The notes beneath the pieces were generated by a model. That model made no database searches. It saw only the letters and a program-made list of their open reading frames with translations, and had not been told where the DNA came from. Positions 20,567 through 31,500 of a stretch of DNA of 64,000 nt are shown piece by piece. Within the stretch, counting starts at the first letter, position 1; each line of letters begins with the position of its first letter. The translations under genes were made by a program, and so were the position numbers. The stretch covers positions 92,582,328 through 92,646,327 of the forward strand of contig JAKSZU010000007.1 of assembly GCA_026018925.1 (NCBI GenBank), written 5' to 3'. The stretch comes from Tupaia tana (Eukaryota > Chordata > Mammalia > Scandentia > Tupaiidae).

Positions 20567-20684
20567 TTTCTAAAATTTGACCAGAGAAAGACAAAGTGAG
20601 AAAGCAAGCTGCTAGGTCTGGGACTTGAACCACAGTCGCCCATGTGGGAAGCCAGAGCCTTTACCACGCCACCTGCTAGCCCCC
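20567..20684 (-). repeat. Short tRNA-SINE, partial
   Basis: AAATTTGACCAGAGAAAGAC core and GCCACCTGCTAGCCCC head end. Confidence 0.82.
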
Positions 20685-20746
20685 CAAATACAATGTTAAG
20701 GCTTAATTAATGGTATCCCACCCCTAATTATCTGAGTTAAGTTATT

Positions 20747-20938
20747 TTTCTTTTTTTTTTTTAATTAATTATTTTATTTATTCATTCATTTATTTTTTAG
20801 TCTGACCAGAGAGAGACAGAGGGTGAGAGTGAGAGAGAGAGGAAGTGAGAAAGCAAGCCACCAGATTCAGGACTCGAACTCTGGTCACGCCATGTGGGAA
20901 TGTCTAGCACCTTAACCACCACGCCACCTGCTGGTCCC
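20747..20938 (-). repeat. Short tRNA-SINE
   Basis: TAGTCTGACCAGAGAGAGAC core, GGACTCGAACTCTGG, GCCACCTGCTGGTCCC. Confidence 0.87.
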
Positions 20939-20944
20939 AAGTTT

Positions 20945-21125
20945 TTTTTTCTTTTAAAGAATTATTTATTTAATTTTATCTGTTATTATTATTTATTTTT
21001 AATTTTACCAGAAAGAGACAGATAGAGAAAAGGAAAGTGAGAAAGCAAGTTGCCAGGTCCAGGACTAGAACCATGGTCAGCCATGTGGGAGTCCAGCACC
21101 TTAACCACCACACCACCTGCCAGCC
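20945..21125 (-). repeat. Short tRNA-SINE
   Basis: AAAGAATTATTTATTTAATT tail side, AATTTTACCAGAAAGAGACA core, CACCTGCCAGCCC end. Confidence 0.87.
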
Positions 21126-21239
21126 CTTAAGTTTTCATACAAGTCTCAGAACTTGCTTCTATTTTTTTTTTTTTTAGGTTTTTTAAAAATTATTTAATTT
21201 TAGTTTTTATTATTATTATTTTAAATTTGCTATATGGTG

Positions 21240-21470
21240 GTGCCAGCAGGTGGCATGGTGGTTAAGATGCTGAACTCCCACATGACTGAGTATGGTTCAA
21301 ATCCCAGATGTGGCGGCTTGAAAAATCACACCTGGCATATATTCATGTATGCCCAAAACCACAGTAGGAGGATGGAAGAGAAGGGATTGTGGTGTGGACA
21401 TCCTCCCAGGGGAGTAATTATTCACCTTTCCTCTCCCTCTGGCAAACACATCCACGCCATGGCAAAAACC
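21240..21470 (+). repeat. Long tRNA-SINE, type a
   Basis: GTGCCAGCAGGTGGCATGGT head to CATGGCAAAAACCTA tail. It is inserted in an AT-rich TATTTAATTTTAG tract that itself looks like a SINE tail. Confidence 0.87.
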
Positions 21471-21496
21471 TATTTTTTTTTTTTTTTTTTGAGGGC

Positions 21497-21680
21497 GGAG
21501 CTGGCAGGTGGCGTGGTGACTAAGGGTACTGGACTCTCAGATGGTCTACCCCGTTTTGAGTCCTGGACCTGGTGGCTTGTTTTCTCACTTTCTCCCCATC
21601 CCTCTCTCTCTTACTCTATCTCTCTCTGGTCAAATTAAAAAATAAATAAAGTTAAATAAAAATAATTATTTAAAAAAATT
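21497..21680 (+). repeat. Short tRNA-SINE
   Basis: GGAGCTGGCAGGTGGCGTGG head, GGTCAAATTAAAAAATAAAT tail. Confidence 0.87.
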
Positions 21681-21822
21681 GCCATAGAGCATGTGTGTTC
21701 ACCAAAGAGAGACAAAAAGAGAAATATGGAAAGTGAGAAAGCAAGCTGCCAGGTCCAGGACTCGATCTATAGTCAGCCACGTGGCAGTACGACACCTTAA
21801 CACCATACCACCTGCTGGCCCT
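21681..21822 (-). repeat. Short tRNA-SINE variant
   Basis: TGCCATAGAGCATGTGTGTT joins directly to AAAGTGAGAAAGCAAGCTGC, so it has a long-type tail on a short body. Confidence 0.83.
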
Positions 21823-21833
21823 TTTTTTACTTT

Positions 21834-22064
21834 AGGTTTTTGCCATTGGGTACGTGCACTCAGTGGAGAGAAACAGAGAGAGGGAAAGTGAGAAATCAGC
21901 CCCCAGGAAGATGGCCATGTTGCAATCCTGTCTCTTCCTCTTGGATTTTGGGCACACATGCACACATGCCCAGTGTGATTTTCAAGCTGCTGGGTCCAAG
22001 ATCTGAACAGTGGTCGGCCATGTGGGAGTCCAGTGCCTCAACCACCATGCCACCTGCTGGCCTC
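21834..22064 (-). repeat. Long tRNA-SINE, type a
   Basis: GGTTTTTGCCATTGGGTACG to GCCACCTGCTGGCC. Confidence 0.88.
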
Positions 22065-22394
22065 AGACCTTGCTTCCTTTACCAGGACTAGACTGTCTTC
22101 ATGCTTCCATGGGAACTGACTTCTCGGGGTCGAGTTCCAGAATGCTCTCCCTAGTCAGTTAAACCTCCGGGTCTAACAGGACCCTCGGACCTGGTCTCCC
22201 CTCTCGTTGCCCTAGGGATGTGTCCCCTGGCTCAGTGGGCTGTCCATCGATGAGCTCCAACTGGCAGAACCGGGTCCTGGGCCGCTCGTGACTATTAGCC
22301 CATCAGTCCCTCGGGGCAGCAGGGTCTCTCGTCTCAGAAGGCGGGATGGTACTGATTGTTCAGCCCGGAAGGTCTCCCCTCCCCATCTCTAACT

Positions 22395-22480
22395 CTAGGC
22401 TACTCCTGTTTGTCCTTGAAAACACAGCTTGGGCATCACCTCCTCCAGGAAGCCCTCTCTAGTGATTCCCCTCCACCAAC
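22395..22480 (-). repeat. MIR fragment
   Basis: CTTGGGCATCACCTCCTCCA followed by GGAAGCCCTCTCTAG is the conserved MIR 3' segment. The flank 22,080-22,395 shows nothing else recognisable. Confidence 0.55.
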
Positions 22481-22508
22481 AAGTCATAGCATTTGTAGTT
22501 ATCATTTT

Positions 22509-22757
22509 TACTTTATTTTTTTAGGAGAGCTTTTTGCTATAGGGCACGTATACTCGCCAGAGACAGAGAAACAAAGTGAGAAATCCCCCCGAAGGCTGGA
22601 CGGCCATGCCACAATCCCTTCTCCTCCATTCTCCTCTCGGGCTTTTGGGCATGCACTCACATGCACCCAGCGTGAGTTTTAAGCCACAGGGTCCAGGACT
22701 TGAACTGCAGTCAACTATGTGGGAGTCCAGTGACTCATTACTCCATCTGCTGGTCCC
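22509..22757 (-). repeat. Long tRNA-SINE, type b-like
   Basis: CTTTTTGCTATAGGGCACGT to CCATCTGCTGGTCC. CATTTGTAGTT and CATTTGTAATT flank it. Confidence 0.9.
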
Positions 22758-23049
22758 ATTTGTAATTTTTTTTGTCTGAGTCTTGAGAAGATCTGAGGGT
22801 TGGGACTAGATCTGACTTGCATAAGCACACAGCTAGGCCCAAAGGAGGAAAAAGGGCTATTTTCAGGACTGACGAGTCTAGAAGGACGATGGTTAGAAGG
22901 AAGGAGTGGCAGAGAGGCTGGTAAGGTGGGTGAGCCGACTGTAAGGCTGTAAATGGGGGTGGAGCTTCATCCCGAGGGCAGAGGAGCCAAGGACAGAAGG
23001 ACAGGCGTTTCATAGAGGAGCGACACAATCAGAAAGAGATACAAAGGGT

Positions 23050-23211
23050 GGGGCTGGCAGATGGTACGGTAGTTAACGTGCTGAACTCTCACCTGGCCGA
23101 GACTGTGATTTGAGTCCCGCATCTGGGGGCTGGCTTTCTCACTTTCCCTTTCTCTCCCTCTCTCTCTGGTCAAATTAAATATTAATAAGTAAAATTAAAA
23201 AAATAATTATA
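23050..23211 (+). repeat. Short tRNA-SINE
   Basis: GGGGCTGGCAGATGGTACGG head, GGTCAAATTAAATATTAATA tail. ATACAAAGG and ATACAAAAGG flank it. Confidence 0.87.
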
Positions 23212-23251
23212 AAAGAAAAAAATACAAAAGGACTTCAAAAAGTTCATGGAG

Positions 23252-23480
23252 GGGCCAGCAGGTAGCATGGTGGTTAAGACACTGGACTCCCACATGGTTA
23301 GCCACTGTTCGAGTCTCGGACCCAGCAATTAGAAAACCACACCAGGTGTATGTGTGTGCGTGCCTAAAATCCGGAGAGGGGGAAGATGGAGGAGAAGGGA
23401 TTCCGGGGAGTGATTTCTCACTTTCTCTCCCTCCCTCCCTGGTGTATGCATGTGCCCTATGGCAAAAACCTGAAAAAAAA
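23252..23480 (+). repeat. Long tRNA-SINE, type a
   Basis: GGGGCCAGCAGGTAGCATGG to CCCTATGGCAAAAACCTG. It lies inside the mariner-like element. Confidence 0.88.
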
Positions 23481-23576
23481 TTGTGGAAAAGAAATTACAG
23501 TATGAGTTTCTTTTGGTGCAAAAAAAGTCAAAATTTTGCTGTTTTTTCATCACATACACTTTTTACAACCTTTTTG

Positions 23577-23813
23577 TTTTAAGGTTTTTGCCATAGGGCA
23601 CATGTGCTTGCTGGAGAGATTGAGAAGGAAAGTGAAAAATCATTCCCCAAGGGGATGGCCACACCACAACTTCTACTCCATTCTCCTCTCAGAATTTTGG
23701 GTACACGCACACACATACCCAGCATGATTTTCAAGACTCTGGGTCTGCGACTCAAACCACTGTCAGCTACGTGGGAATCCAGTGCCTTAACCACCATGTC
23801 ACCTGCTGGCCTC
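23577..23813 (-). repeat. Long tRNA-SINE, type a
   Basis: GGTTTTTGCCATAGGGCACA to GTCACCTGCTGGCC. Confidence 0.88.
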
Positions 23814-23860
23814 CCACAAACTTTTTTTTTTTTTTTTTTTTTTAATAATTATTAATTTGC

Positions 23861-24055
23861 AGGGCCAGCAGGTGGCATGGTGGTTGAAGTAGCTGGACTC
23901 CCACATGACTGACCATGGTTCAAGTCCTGGACCTGGTGGCTTGCTTTCTCACTTTACTTCTCTTTTGCTGTCTCTCTCTGGTCAACTTCAAAAAATATAT
24001 ATATATATAAAATAATGACAATGAATAAAAATTAAATAAAAAGTCATTCTTAAAA
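23861..24055 (+). repeat. Short tRNA-SINE
   Basis: GGGCCAGCAGGTGGCATGGT head, GGTCAACTTCAAAAAATATA tail. ATTATTAATTTG precedes it and recurs at about 24058. Confidence 0.9.
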
Positions 24056-24069
24056 AAAATTATTAATTT

Positions 24070-24222
24070 GGGGCTGGCAGGTGGCATGGTGGTTGAGGCA
24101 CTGGACTCCCACGTGGCTAACCATGGTTCAAGTCCTAGACCTGGTGGCTTGCTTTCTCACTATGCCAACCCCTGGTCAAACTGAAGACTATCAAGGACAA
24201 ATAAAATTAAATAAATAATTTA
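24070..24222 (+). repeat. Short tRNA-SINE
   Basis: GGGGCTGGCAGGTGGCATGG head starts right after the 3' ATTATTAATTTG copy. The tail has an unusual insert (CTGAAGACTATCAAGGAC). Confidence 0.85.
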
Positions 24223-24411
24223 AAAGATAATTTTATTTATGATGTATTTATTATGATTATTATTATTTTAATTTGCTATAGGGCATATACACTCACCAAA
24301 GAGGGACAGAAAGAAAGAGAAAGTGAGAACGCCAACCACCAGGTCTAGGACTCGTACTGCAGGCGGCCATGTGGGAGTCCGGCATCTTAACCACCACGCC
24401 ACCTGCGGGCC
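24223..24411 (-). repeat. Short tRNA-SINE variant
   Basis: AATTTGCTATAGGGCATATA then AAAGTGAGAACGCCAACCAC; head end GCCACCTGCGGGCCC. Confidence 0.85.
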
Positions 24412-24474
24412 CTCACTCCCATGAACTTTTTAAAGGTTCTGTGCACATTTTAGATCTCTGGGGTAGTGGAGGGC

Positions 24475-24739
24475 ATATGTTCTCAAACTTCAACTGCATT
24501 AGAATCACCTGGATGTGTTGACTCGGGATTGGGCTAGCTTGGCCTAGTCGTTAAAGGAGCTGGATCCTACATGGAGGACCACAGTTCGAAACCTGACCCT
24601 ACAACTTGAAGACCATGCTGGACGTGTGTACATACATGGCCCAAATTCCAATGGGGTGGAAAATGCAGACGGGGTTGTGGTGTGACCACGTCCCACGTGA
24701 AATGCTTCTCCCTCTCCCTCTGTCAAGCACGTGTCCTCT

Positions 24740-24794
<55 letters not shown>

Positions 24795-24910
24795 GTCCTT
24801 CCTGAGTTTCTTACTCAGCAGGTCTGGGTTACAGGCTAGATTATGCATTTCTCACAAGTTCCCCGGTGACGCTGCCACGCTGGCCTGAGGATTTCACTTT
24901 GAGAACCACT
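24475..24910. mobile_element. MER5A-like hAT-Charlie remnant split by a SINE
   Basis: GTTCTCAAACTTCAACTGCA and TTAGAATCACCTGG left of the SINE. CAGCAGGTCTGGGTTACAGG, GCATTTCTCACAAGTTCCCC and CACTTTGAGAACCACTGC right of it. Confidence 0.65.
24530..24789 (+). repeat. Diverged tRNA-SINE with 47-bp pure A-tail
   Basis: Head GGGCTAGCTTGGCCTAGTCG, B box CAGTTCGAAACC, tail GTGTCCTCTAGC followed by an uninterrupted A-run at 24743-24789. Confidence 0.8.
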
Positions 24911-25374
24911 GCCGGGGAGGGCAGACGGAGGGTGTGTAGCCGACTATGCAGGGAGCCATTGGCGAGGAGAGCGGGGAGAGCCCGTCACATTTTAGATCTG
25001 AGAGCCGCAAACTTCTCAGGGTCTGAACGGTGACATGTCAGGGATGGCAATGAGCCGCAGCCGGGAAATTGCTGTTTCCGGGGGAAAGGAGCCGGCCTGG
25101 GCCATGGCAGGCTCTACTTCCAGCCTGCGGCAACCGGGCCACCAGTACCGGCTTCAGAGAGCAGGGCCCGCGCTGCCACACGATGTGGGGCCATCAGGAG
25201 GCCTGGGCCCAGATGCCCAGTTGACCTGACCGTGCCGGGCGCTGAGCGCTGAGCCCCGCTGGCGGAAGGCTGAGGAAGAGCCCTGTCCAGGATACTCGCC
25301 TCCCTTTATGGAAGAAATGAATTTAAATCAACGTTTTTAAAAAGAAGCACAATAAAGACACTGCCAAAAGTCTG

Positions 25375-25380
25375 TTTAAT
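25375..25380 (-). terminator. Candidate E2F2 poly(A) signal ATTAAA
   Basis: The minus strand reads ATTAAACAGACTTTTGGCAG, followed by a GTGTCTTTATTGTGCTTC stretch suitable as a downstream U/GU-rich element. Other ATTAAA words at 25914 and about 26498 lack as clear a downstream element. Confidence 0.45.
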
Positions 25381-25984
25381 GCCCGATTACGGCAACACAC
25401 GAAGGCTTACATAGTGCTCCTGGCGCGGCCCTCGGCGGCAGGACCGGGGGAAACCAGGCCAGAGGTCAGTGGCCCGATGGAACCCCAGCACAGGGCCAGA
25501 GGGCTGGCTGGCCTGTAGCCACTGAGGGTGCTCCTGGGAGAACGAGGTCCTGGGATGGGGTTGGGACCTCAGGATACGACGACAAAAATCACAAAGCTGC
25601 TTCCACACAAGCCACAAAGGCTTTCACTCGAAGGTGCTACAGCCACGCGATGCCCGGAGGCTGGAGCACCCAATTCTCCGCTAAAACGCTGCAGAATGGA
25701 GGCTGCAAACACTGGGAGGGAAAACCAGTCCAAACCAGCCAAAGCCAATGTGACGACCGTCCGTGTCCCTTCCCCGCAGCCACACTAGCCACCCACATTA
25801 CGGAGAAGGGACCCCACTCTGGTCTGTCATCCTAACACCTTTAACAGAAAGGGACTTGGGAGCGCGTCCCTGGCTGTAAGAAATCTCTTTCAATCTCCAA
25901 ATCTACTGAACACTTTAATGCTACTGGGTTCCCCAGGGCCTCCCCACCCTTTTCTCCCCTAGCGCCAGGGCCTCGATATTACCC

Positions 25985-26070
25985 AGACAGGCCTTGGGCT
26001 TGCTCCTCTGTCCCAGCCTCCTGCGTAGCAGGGATTACAGGCCCACACCACTGCATCCTCCCCACCAGCT
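25985..26070 (-). repeat. 7SL-derived SINE fragment
   Basis: Minus strand: GTGGTGTGGGCCTGTAATCC, CTGCTACGCAGGAGGCTGGG, an Alu/B1-like right segment, inside the putative 3'UTR. Confidence 0.55.
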
Positions 26071-26305
26071 CTGCCTTCTCGGTCCCTGGGGTCAAGGGTG
26101 ACTCAGGGCTGCTGGGGGGCTGGGCAATTTCGTGGCAGAGATCATTTGGTTCAAAAAGAAACTTTTCCCCCCTCTGTCCTTAAAGTTTACCTGTCCCCAA
26201 GGGAAGTACCACTCTAAATGGCGTCCTTAAAGCACTCTGGAGCTGGGAGGTTTGAGGTGTCACTGGCAAGAAAGAGGCAGTGGCTTGCTTCTGCACCAAG
26301 CCTGA

Positions 26306-26312
26306 GGCTCAG
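26306..26312 (-). promoter_or_regulatory. miR-24 seed match in putative 3'UTR
   Basis: Minus strand CTGAGCC pairs with the miR-24 seed. A second match is at 27752-27758. E2F2 is a reported miR-24 target, but heptamers occur by chance. Confidence 0.25.
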
Positions 26313-27150
26313 CGTGGGAGGCCAGCCTTGGCCAGGCAGGGTGTGGAGGGGTTAGCGCAGGGGCCGAGGCAGCTTCTGGGGAGCCAGCCGGGCTAAGTGG
26401 CCCTGCGGCTGAGCACCTGAGGAGAGAGTGTGAGCCCTGCTAGACTTCAGCAGGAAACTCACCCTGGGTGGGCCCTGCAGCCTTCCTTTCCCTGCTCTTT
26501 AATTCTAGCAGACAGTTCCAGGCAGAGCCCAAGGCACAGAAGCCGAACGTCTCCATCCTCAGAGACGGCACGCACCTGTGTGGTGGCGCAGCAAGGCCTC
26601 GGGGCCATGTCTCTGCCCCTTCCCCAGATCCTCTGCAGCACCCCTGTCCCCGCCCTGGGCAGGCTTGGCTTGTTTGGGTTTCAGTGAGCCCCTGAGTACC
26701 TGGGGAGGATGGGCTGGGGCACTTTGTAAAGTACCCCTAAGTAGCCCTGTTTATACAGAGGGGGTGCCTATACCTGCCGGGTGGCGGGGGTAACTTGGGG
26801 ACCCAAGAAATTGAGCAAATGACAAGGCACGACTGTCCCCAGCTGGGCATTAGCTCCCACTGGGCCCCCCTCCCACACTAGATTCCAGGCAGCTCACTTA
26901 GGAGCACCCCGGTGAGGCCGACTTCATGTTCCAAACTTAATGCTACAAACTAAGGAAAAGTGCTGTCCAGCTGAGCTGGGAAACCTAGCTCCCGGGGCTG
27001 CAGGCCTTCAGACCTCTACTCCGCTGTCTCTCTCCAGAGGCACACAGCCCTGGGCCAGCCCACACCATCCCCGCTCCAGGTTGGGTGGGGACAGCTGACC
27101 TCCGACCCCTACCAGGCTGCAGGGACAGTGGGGTCTGTCTGGATCCTGAA

Positions 27151-27157
27151 GAGGTAG
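27151..27157 (-). promoter_or_regulatory. let-7 seed match in putative 3'UTR
   Basis: Minus strand CTACCTC complements the let-7/miR-98 seed. E2F2 is a known let-7-responsive gene; conservation of this site is untested. Confidence 0.3.
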
Positions 27158-28312
27158 CATGGCCCATTCCCCCACAGCTGCCAAAGCCAGGTCCGCAAGG
27201 AAGGCTCCTCCCTGTCACCCCCTCGGCATTCCAGTAACAAACGAGCAAACAGCACTGCCAAGCCCTGGTCACCTCTGTCCTTGGGGATCTGTGTCATCAG
27301 CTGGGAGGAAGAGAGGTCCTTAAAGAATCATTCCCTGCAACACACACAGCAAAACAATCCTCCCAGGGAGGAGGGGACACCACAGCTTCCGGGAAGGCCC
27401 AGACGTTCTGTGTTCTAATCTCTCTTCCCCACAGTGGAAATGCCCCTGCCTCGGTCCTTGGAGAAACAGCCCTGAGCCAGGGCAGGACAGGGCAGAAACT
27501 CTGAGGCCGAGTGCCCACAGAAGCCATGACAGCCGCCTCCACCGCCCGGTCCCTCCGCAGGAGCGTCTCTGCTGACGCCCCAGCAGTCGCAGGAGGGACA
27601 GGACGGATTCCACAGGAAGGGCCTCCCTACCTGGCTGCTCCTGCCTTCCCGGGAGCCTTCATGCCACCTGCCCTAGGAATGGACCCTCGAGCCCCATCTG
27701 AGACAGAGGAGACCAGGAGTGCAAGGCTGGCACCTCAGCGGGAGAGGTCAAGGCTCAGAGGTCAAAGGGCCACTGGCTGGAATTATGAGGCCTAAGTGCA
27801 ATTGCCACCCCGGCAGACTGGACAGCCCCTCGGAGACCCAGCCCCCAGCACTGTGGGAACCAGGGAGCTGGCCTGGCCCTGCGAGCCCAGGCCTGCCCTT
27901 GGCAGGGGAGAGCAATGGGCCTGAGGAGTCTTGCTAGAAACTTGAACCATCTCCCTGTAAAAACTCAGGGAGGACGAACACTCACCCTGAAATAAATATG
28001 AAGGCATTAAGTGCTCCTTGAAAAATCGGGATCCTAACTACCCCTACAGGAGGTGGCAGGGCCTTTCCCTGACCTGGTCACCTCAGCTGCGGTTCTCCAT
28101 GAGAGGTCAGAGGTCAGAAGACTGGGGGCCTTCCCAGGCCCAGCTTCCCTTAGGAGGACTGGGGCCGATCCCCGACACACCCTCACCAGTCTTCTCCCCA
28201 GACAGCTTCTGCTGACAGGGAGTGAGAAAGGCGGGGAGACTGCCACGCCGAGGCACACTGTGCCCGCCACCCCGTCTGTGAGGCGGGTAGGGCCTGGGAG
28301 CAGACAGGCCAC

Positions 28313-28584
28313 TCAGTTCATCAGCAGGTCCCCCAGGTCATAGGAGTCGAAGAGGTCGCTGATGCCCTCGCCCTCGTCCAGGCCCCACAGGTACTCGTCC
28401 TGGTCCAGAGGCGGCGAGAAGCCCATCAGAGGGGAGCTGCCGGCCAGGGCTGGGCCCAGGAGCTGGTCCTCGGTCTGCTGCAGGAGCGGCTGTGGCGGCC
28501 CCAGCATGCTGTCGCTGGCCTCCAAGGGGGCAAGGCACGGCAGTGGAGGTGGTGGCGGGACTTGCTGGGGAGACAGCGCGGATG
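28313..28584 (-). CDS. E2F2: E2F2 coding exon 7 and stop
   Basis: Residues 349-438. Proline-rich start ([13 protein letters not shown]), [10 protein letters not shown], and the pocket-protein motif ending [14 protein letters not shown]; human ends LLIN. TGA at 28315-28313. Acceptor TTTGTCCCCAG. Confidence 0.97.
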
Positions 28585-31500
28585 CTGGGGACAAAGAGAC
28601 AGGGTCACATCCGGGCCTAGCGCCCAAACCCCGTTAGGGCTGCGGCTGGACCTCAGCACACAGGATGACCTTCCACTCTCCACATACCCCCGCAGCTCTG
28701 TCTCTGCATCCCGCCCACACCTGATGGCACAGGGACCCCTCCCCTCTCTGCATCAACTCCAGCACCCTCCCTCATCCCCCACGCTCTCCCATTCTCTCAC
28801 ACAGGTAGAGGGCCCTGATCTCCAGGTTCACCCCCTGGAACCGGACAGTGGCGCAGCAATAAAACACGGGGCTTGCAAAGTTGACCCACGTGGAAGGCTT
28901 TGGGTTCCCACACACACAGCTCCCTGCGAACACGGCTTAAACTCACACCACGTGCATGTGCGTGCGTGCCCAAGATCCCAAGAGGAGAATGGAGGAGAAG
29001 GGATTGCGGCGTGGCCATCCTTCCTGGGGGGTGATTTCTTGCTTTCTGTCTCTCTGTCTTTCTCTTTTTGACGAGCGCACATACCCTATAACAACAACAA
29101 AAAAAATAACTCAAAAAAAATTTTTCTCACTTTCTGTCTCTGTCTTTCTGGCACACACACGCACCCTATAGCAAAAACCTCTCCATAAATAAATAAATAA
29201 ATATAAAAAATTAAAAATTAAAAAAAAAAAAGACAAAGACTGTGTGAGTCCATTTTCTATGAGATTCTTAGAATACTCAAGGGCCACAGTGGTGTAGGGG
29301 TTAAGGCTGGATCCCACACGGCTGCCTGTGCAGTTAGAGACCCAGGGCAGGTGGCTTGAAAACACGCCCTTGCAGTGTGCACGCTAACCTAAAACTCTCT
29401 CTCTCTCTTTTTTCAGGAGGGATGGCCACCCAACAATCCCTTCTCCTCCAGTCTCCTCTCGGGATCTTGGGCACGCACGCACACGCATCTGACATGAGTT
29501 TAAGCCACTGGGTCCAGGACTCGAACTGTGGTCGACTACATGGAGTCCAGTGATATAGCCATTAGGCCATCTGTTGGTCCCCCCCAATTTTTTTTTATTT
29601 TAAAAATTAAAAAAATAAGGATGCCAGCAGGTGGTATGGTGGTTGGGGCACTGACTCCCACATGGCAGACCACAGTTTGAGTCCCAGACGTGGTGGCAGT
29701 CATGCTGGGCGTGTGTGTGTGCATGCCCAGAATCCCAAGAGGAGAACAGAGAGGAAACTGTGGCGTGGCCATCCTCCCAGGGGGCAATTTCTCACTTTCC
29801 CTCTCTCCATCTCTCTCTGGGGAGCTCACATAACCTATGACAAAAACTTAAAAAATAAATACTTACATAAAAACATAATAATACGGAAACTGAAAGCTGT
29901 GGTAAGAACTTGGCCCTTGCTTACGCAGTGGGCCCCTCCCCATCCACGGGCTCAGAGCACAGCTGAAGTGAAGGTGGCCCTGCCTTAAACATGCTGCTGG
30001 CGGGTGAGACAGCAGAGCAGGAGGAGGGACTACGGGGCGGGGCACGGGTCTGGGATGGGAGATAGGCACCAGGGAGGTGCCCGGAGGGACAGATGGTTGG
30101 CACAGAGAGAAGCCCTTGTCCCAGATGAGGCCAACAGGCACTGGAGACGCTAGAGAAGAGCTGGGAATCTGAGCTCTAGTCCCAGGTCTGCCCCATCACC
30201 TTGCTGTGTGACCGTGGGGAAGCCACTTGCCCTCTCTGGGCCTCAGTTAACGCAGGGGTAAAGTGAGAGGTTGGGTTAGATCAGGGCCCAGCAAGCTTCT
30301 GTAAAGGGCTGGGCGGTATGCTGGGTTCTGCGGGACACTTGTGGCTTATCACACAGTCTTCTTCCCTCAACCCACAACTCTAAACACCAATCTCGGGGCC
30401 AGCATGTAGTGTGGAGATTAAGGCGCTGGACTCCCACACGGCTGACTGCGATTCAAGTCCTGGACCAGTGTCTTGAAAATGACACTAGGTGCATGTGAGT
30501 GCCTGCCCAAAATCCCAGGGTGAGATGGAGGAGAAGGGGCTGTGGCGTGGCCATCCTCCTGGGGAGTGACTTCTCATTTTCTCTCTGTCTCTCTCTAGCA
30601 AGTGCATGTGCCCTATGGCAAAACAAACAAAAACCTTTAAAAAAGCATCCTTAGCTCGTGGGCCACGTGAAAACTGGCCAGATCTGGCTTGTGGGAAATA
30701 TCAAGTTTGTCAGCCTCTGAGTTAGAGAAATGGACTCCGACCTGTGTGCTCTGTACAACCCCAGAACCGAGCCTCCCCCGTCAGACCGGTTCTAGCTCTG
30801 CTCTGTTCGAACCCAGGGTTTTAGTAAAGGCATTCTGTCACTGAGCAAGCGAGGGTTGGAACGTGGCCTGCCGGGCTGTGAGAGTCCTGCCAGGCCTCCC
30901 TCTGCGTGAGCCCAGGAAAGGTAAAGCTCTGCGGGAGGTGGCTTCCCTCACAGGACTCCGTCTCGACCTCTTCCTGCGCCTACCCTCCCTGGGAAGCTCG
31001 GAGGTTTCTCCCTGTCACTTTCCATGCCATTTCCTGTCAGGCATAGCCGGCTTTTAGCTGTACCTCCACCTCCCAGTCAGGGGGCCCTCCAGCCTTGGGC
31101 CCTCCCCTAATTGGTTTTATGGCAGCCTAGCACTGGCAGGGTGTAGACTGAGGTTCCAGACCAGCACCGTCGCCTCCCAGCTGGGAAACCTTAAGCAAAT
31201 GTCATTACCTTTCTGCCTCATTTTTCTCTAACCTGGGATTAATGAAACCTACTTTGAGAAATGCCGTGAAGCAGAGCCAACAGGTGGACATGGTGGTTAA
31301 GAGTGCTGGACTCCTACATGGCCTCTCTGGTCAAATTAAAAATAAATAAGCAAATAGAGAACAGCAATTGGCGTAATGGCTATATTGCTGGACTCCCATG
31401 TAGTTGACCGTGGTTCGAGTCCTGGACCCGGTGGCTTAAACTCACACTGGGCGCGTGTGCATGCGTGCCCAAGATCCCGAGAGGAGAATGGAGGAGAAGG

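Larger units (their letters stand above)
23228..24435. mobile_element. Mariner-like non-autonomous element broken up by SINEs
   Basis: GACTTCAAAAAGTTCATGGA at 23232 and the inverse-type end CATGAACTTTTTAAAGG at 24420 bracket pieces including ATGAGTTTCTTTTGGTGCAA (about 23500). SINEs occupy the rest. The same element type is seen at 37237. Confidence 0.55.
25355..28312 (-). other. E2F2: Putative E2F2 3'UTR
   Basis: About 2.95 kb between the E2F2 stop codon and a candidate poly(A) signal, with no lineage SINE although the flanks carry one every few hundred bases. Human E2F2 also has a multi-kilobase 3'UTR. The only repeat-like piece is an old 7SL-like fragment near 26.0 kb. The extent is inferred. 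Confidence 0.55.

Noticed and set aside
25914..25919. Alternative E2F2 poly(A) signals (ATTAAA at 25914 and about 26498)
   Set aside because: No convincing downstream GU-rich element, and the SINE-free tract continues past them. Not excluded as minor sites.
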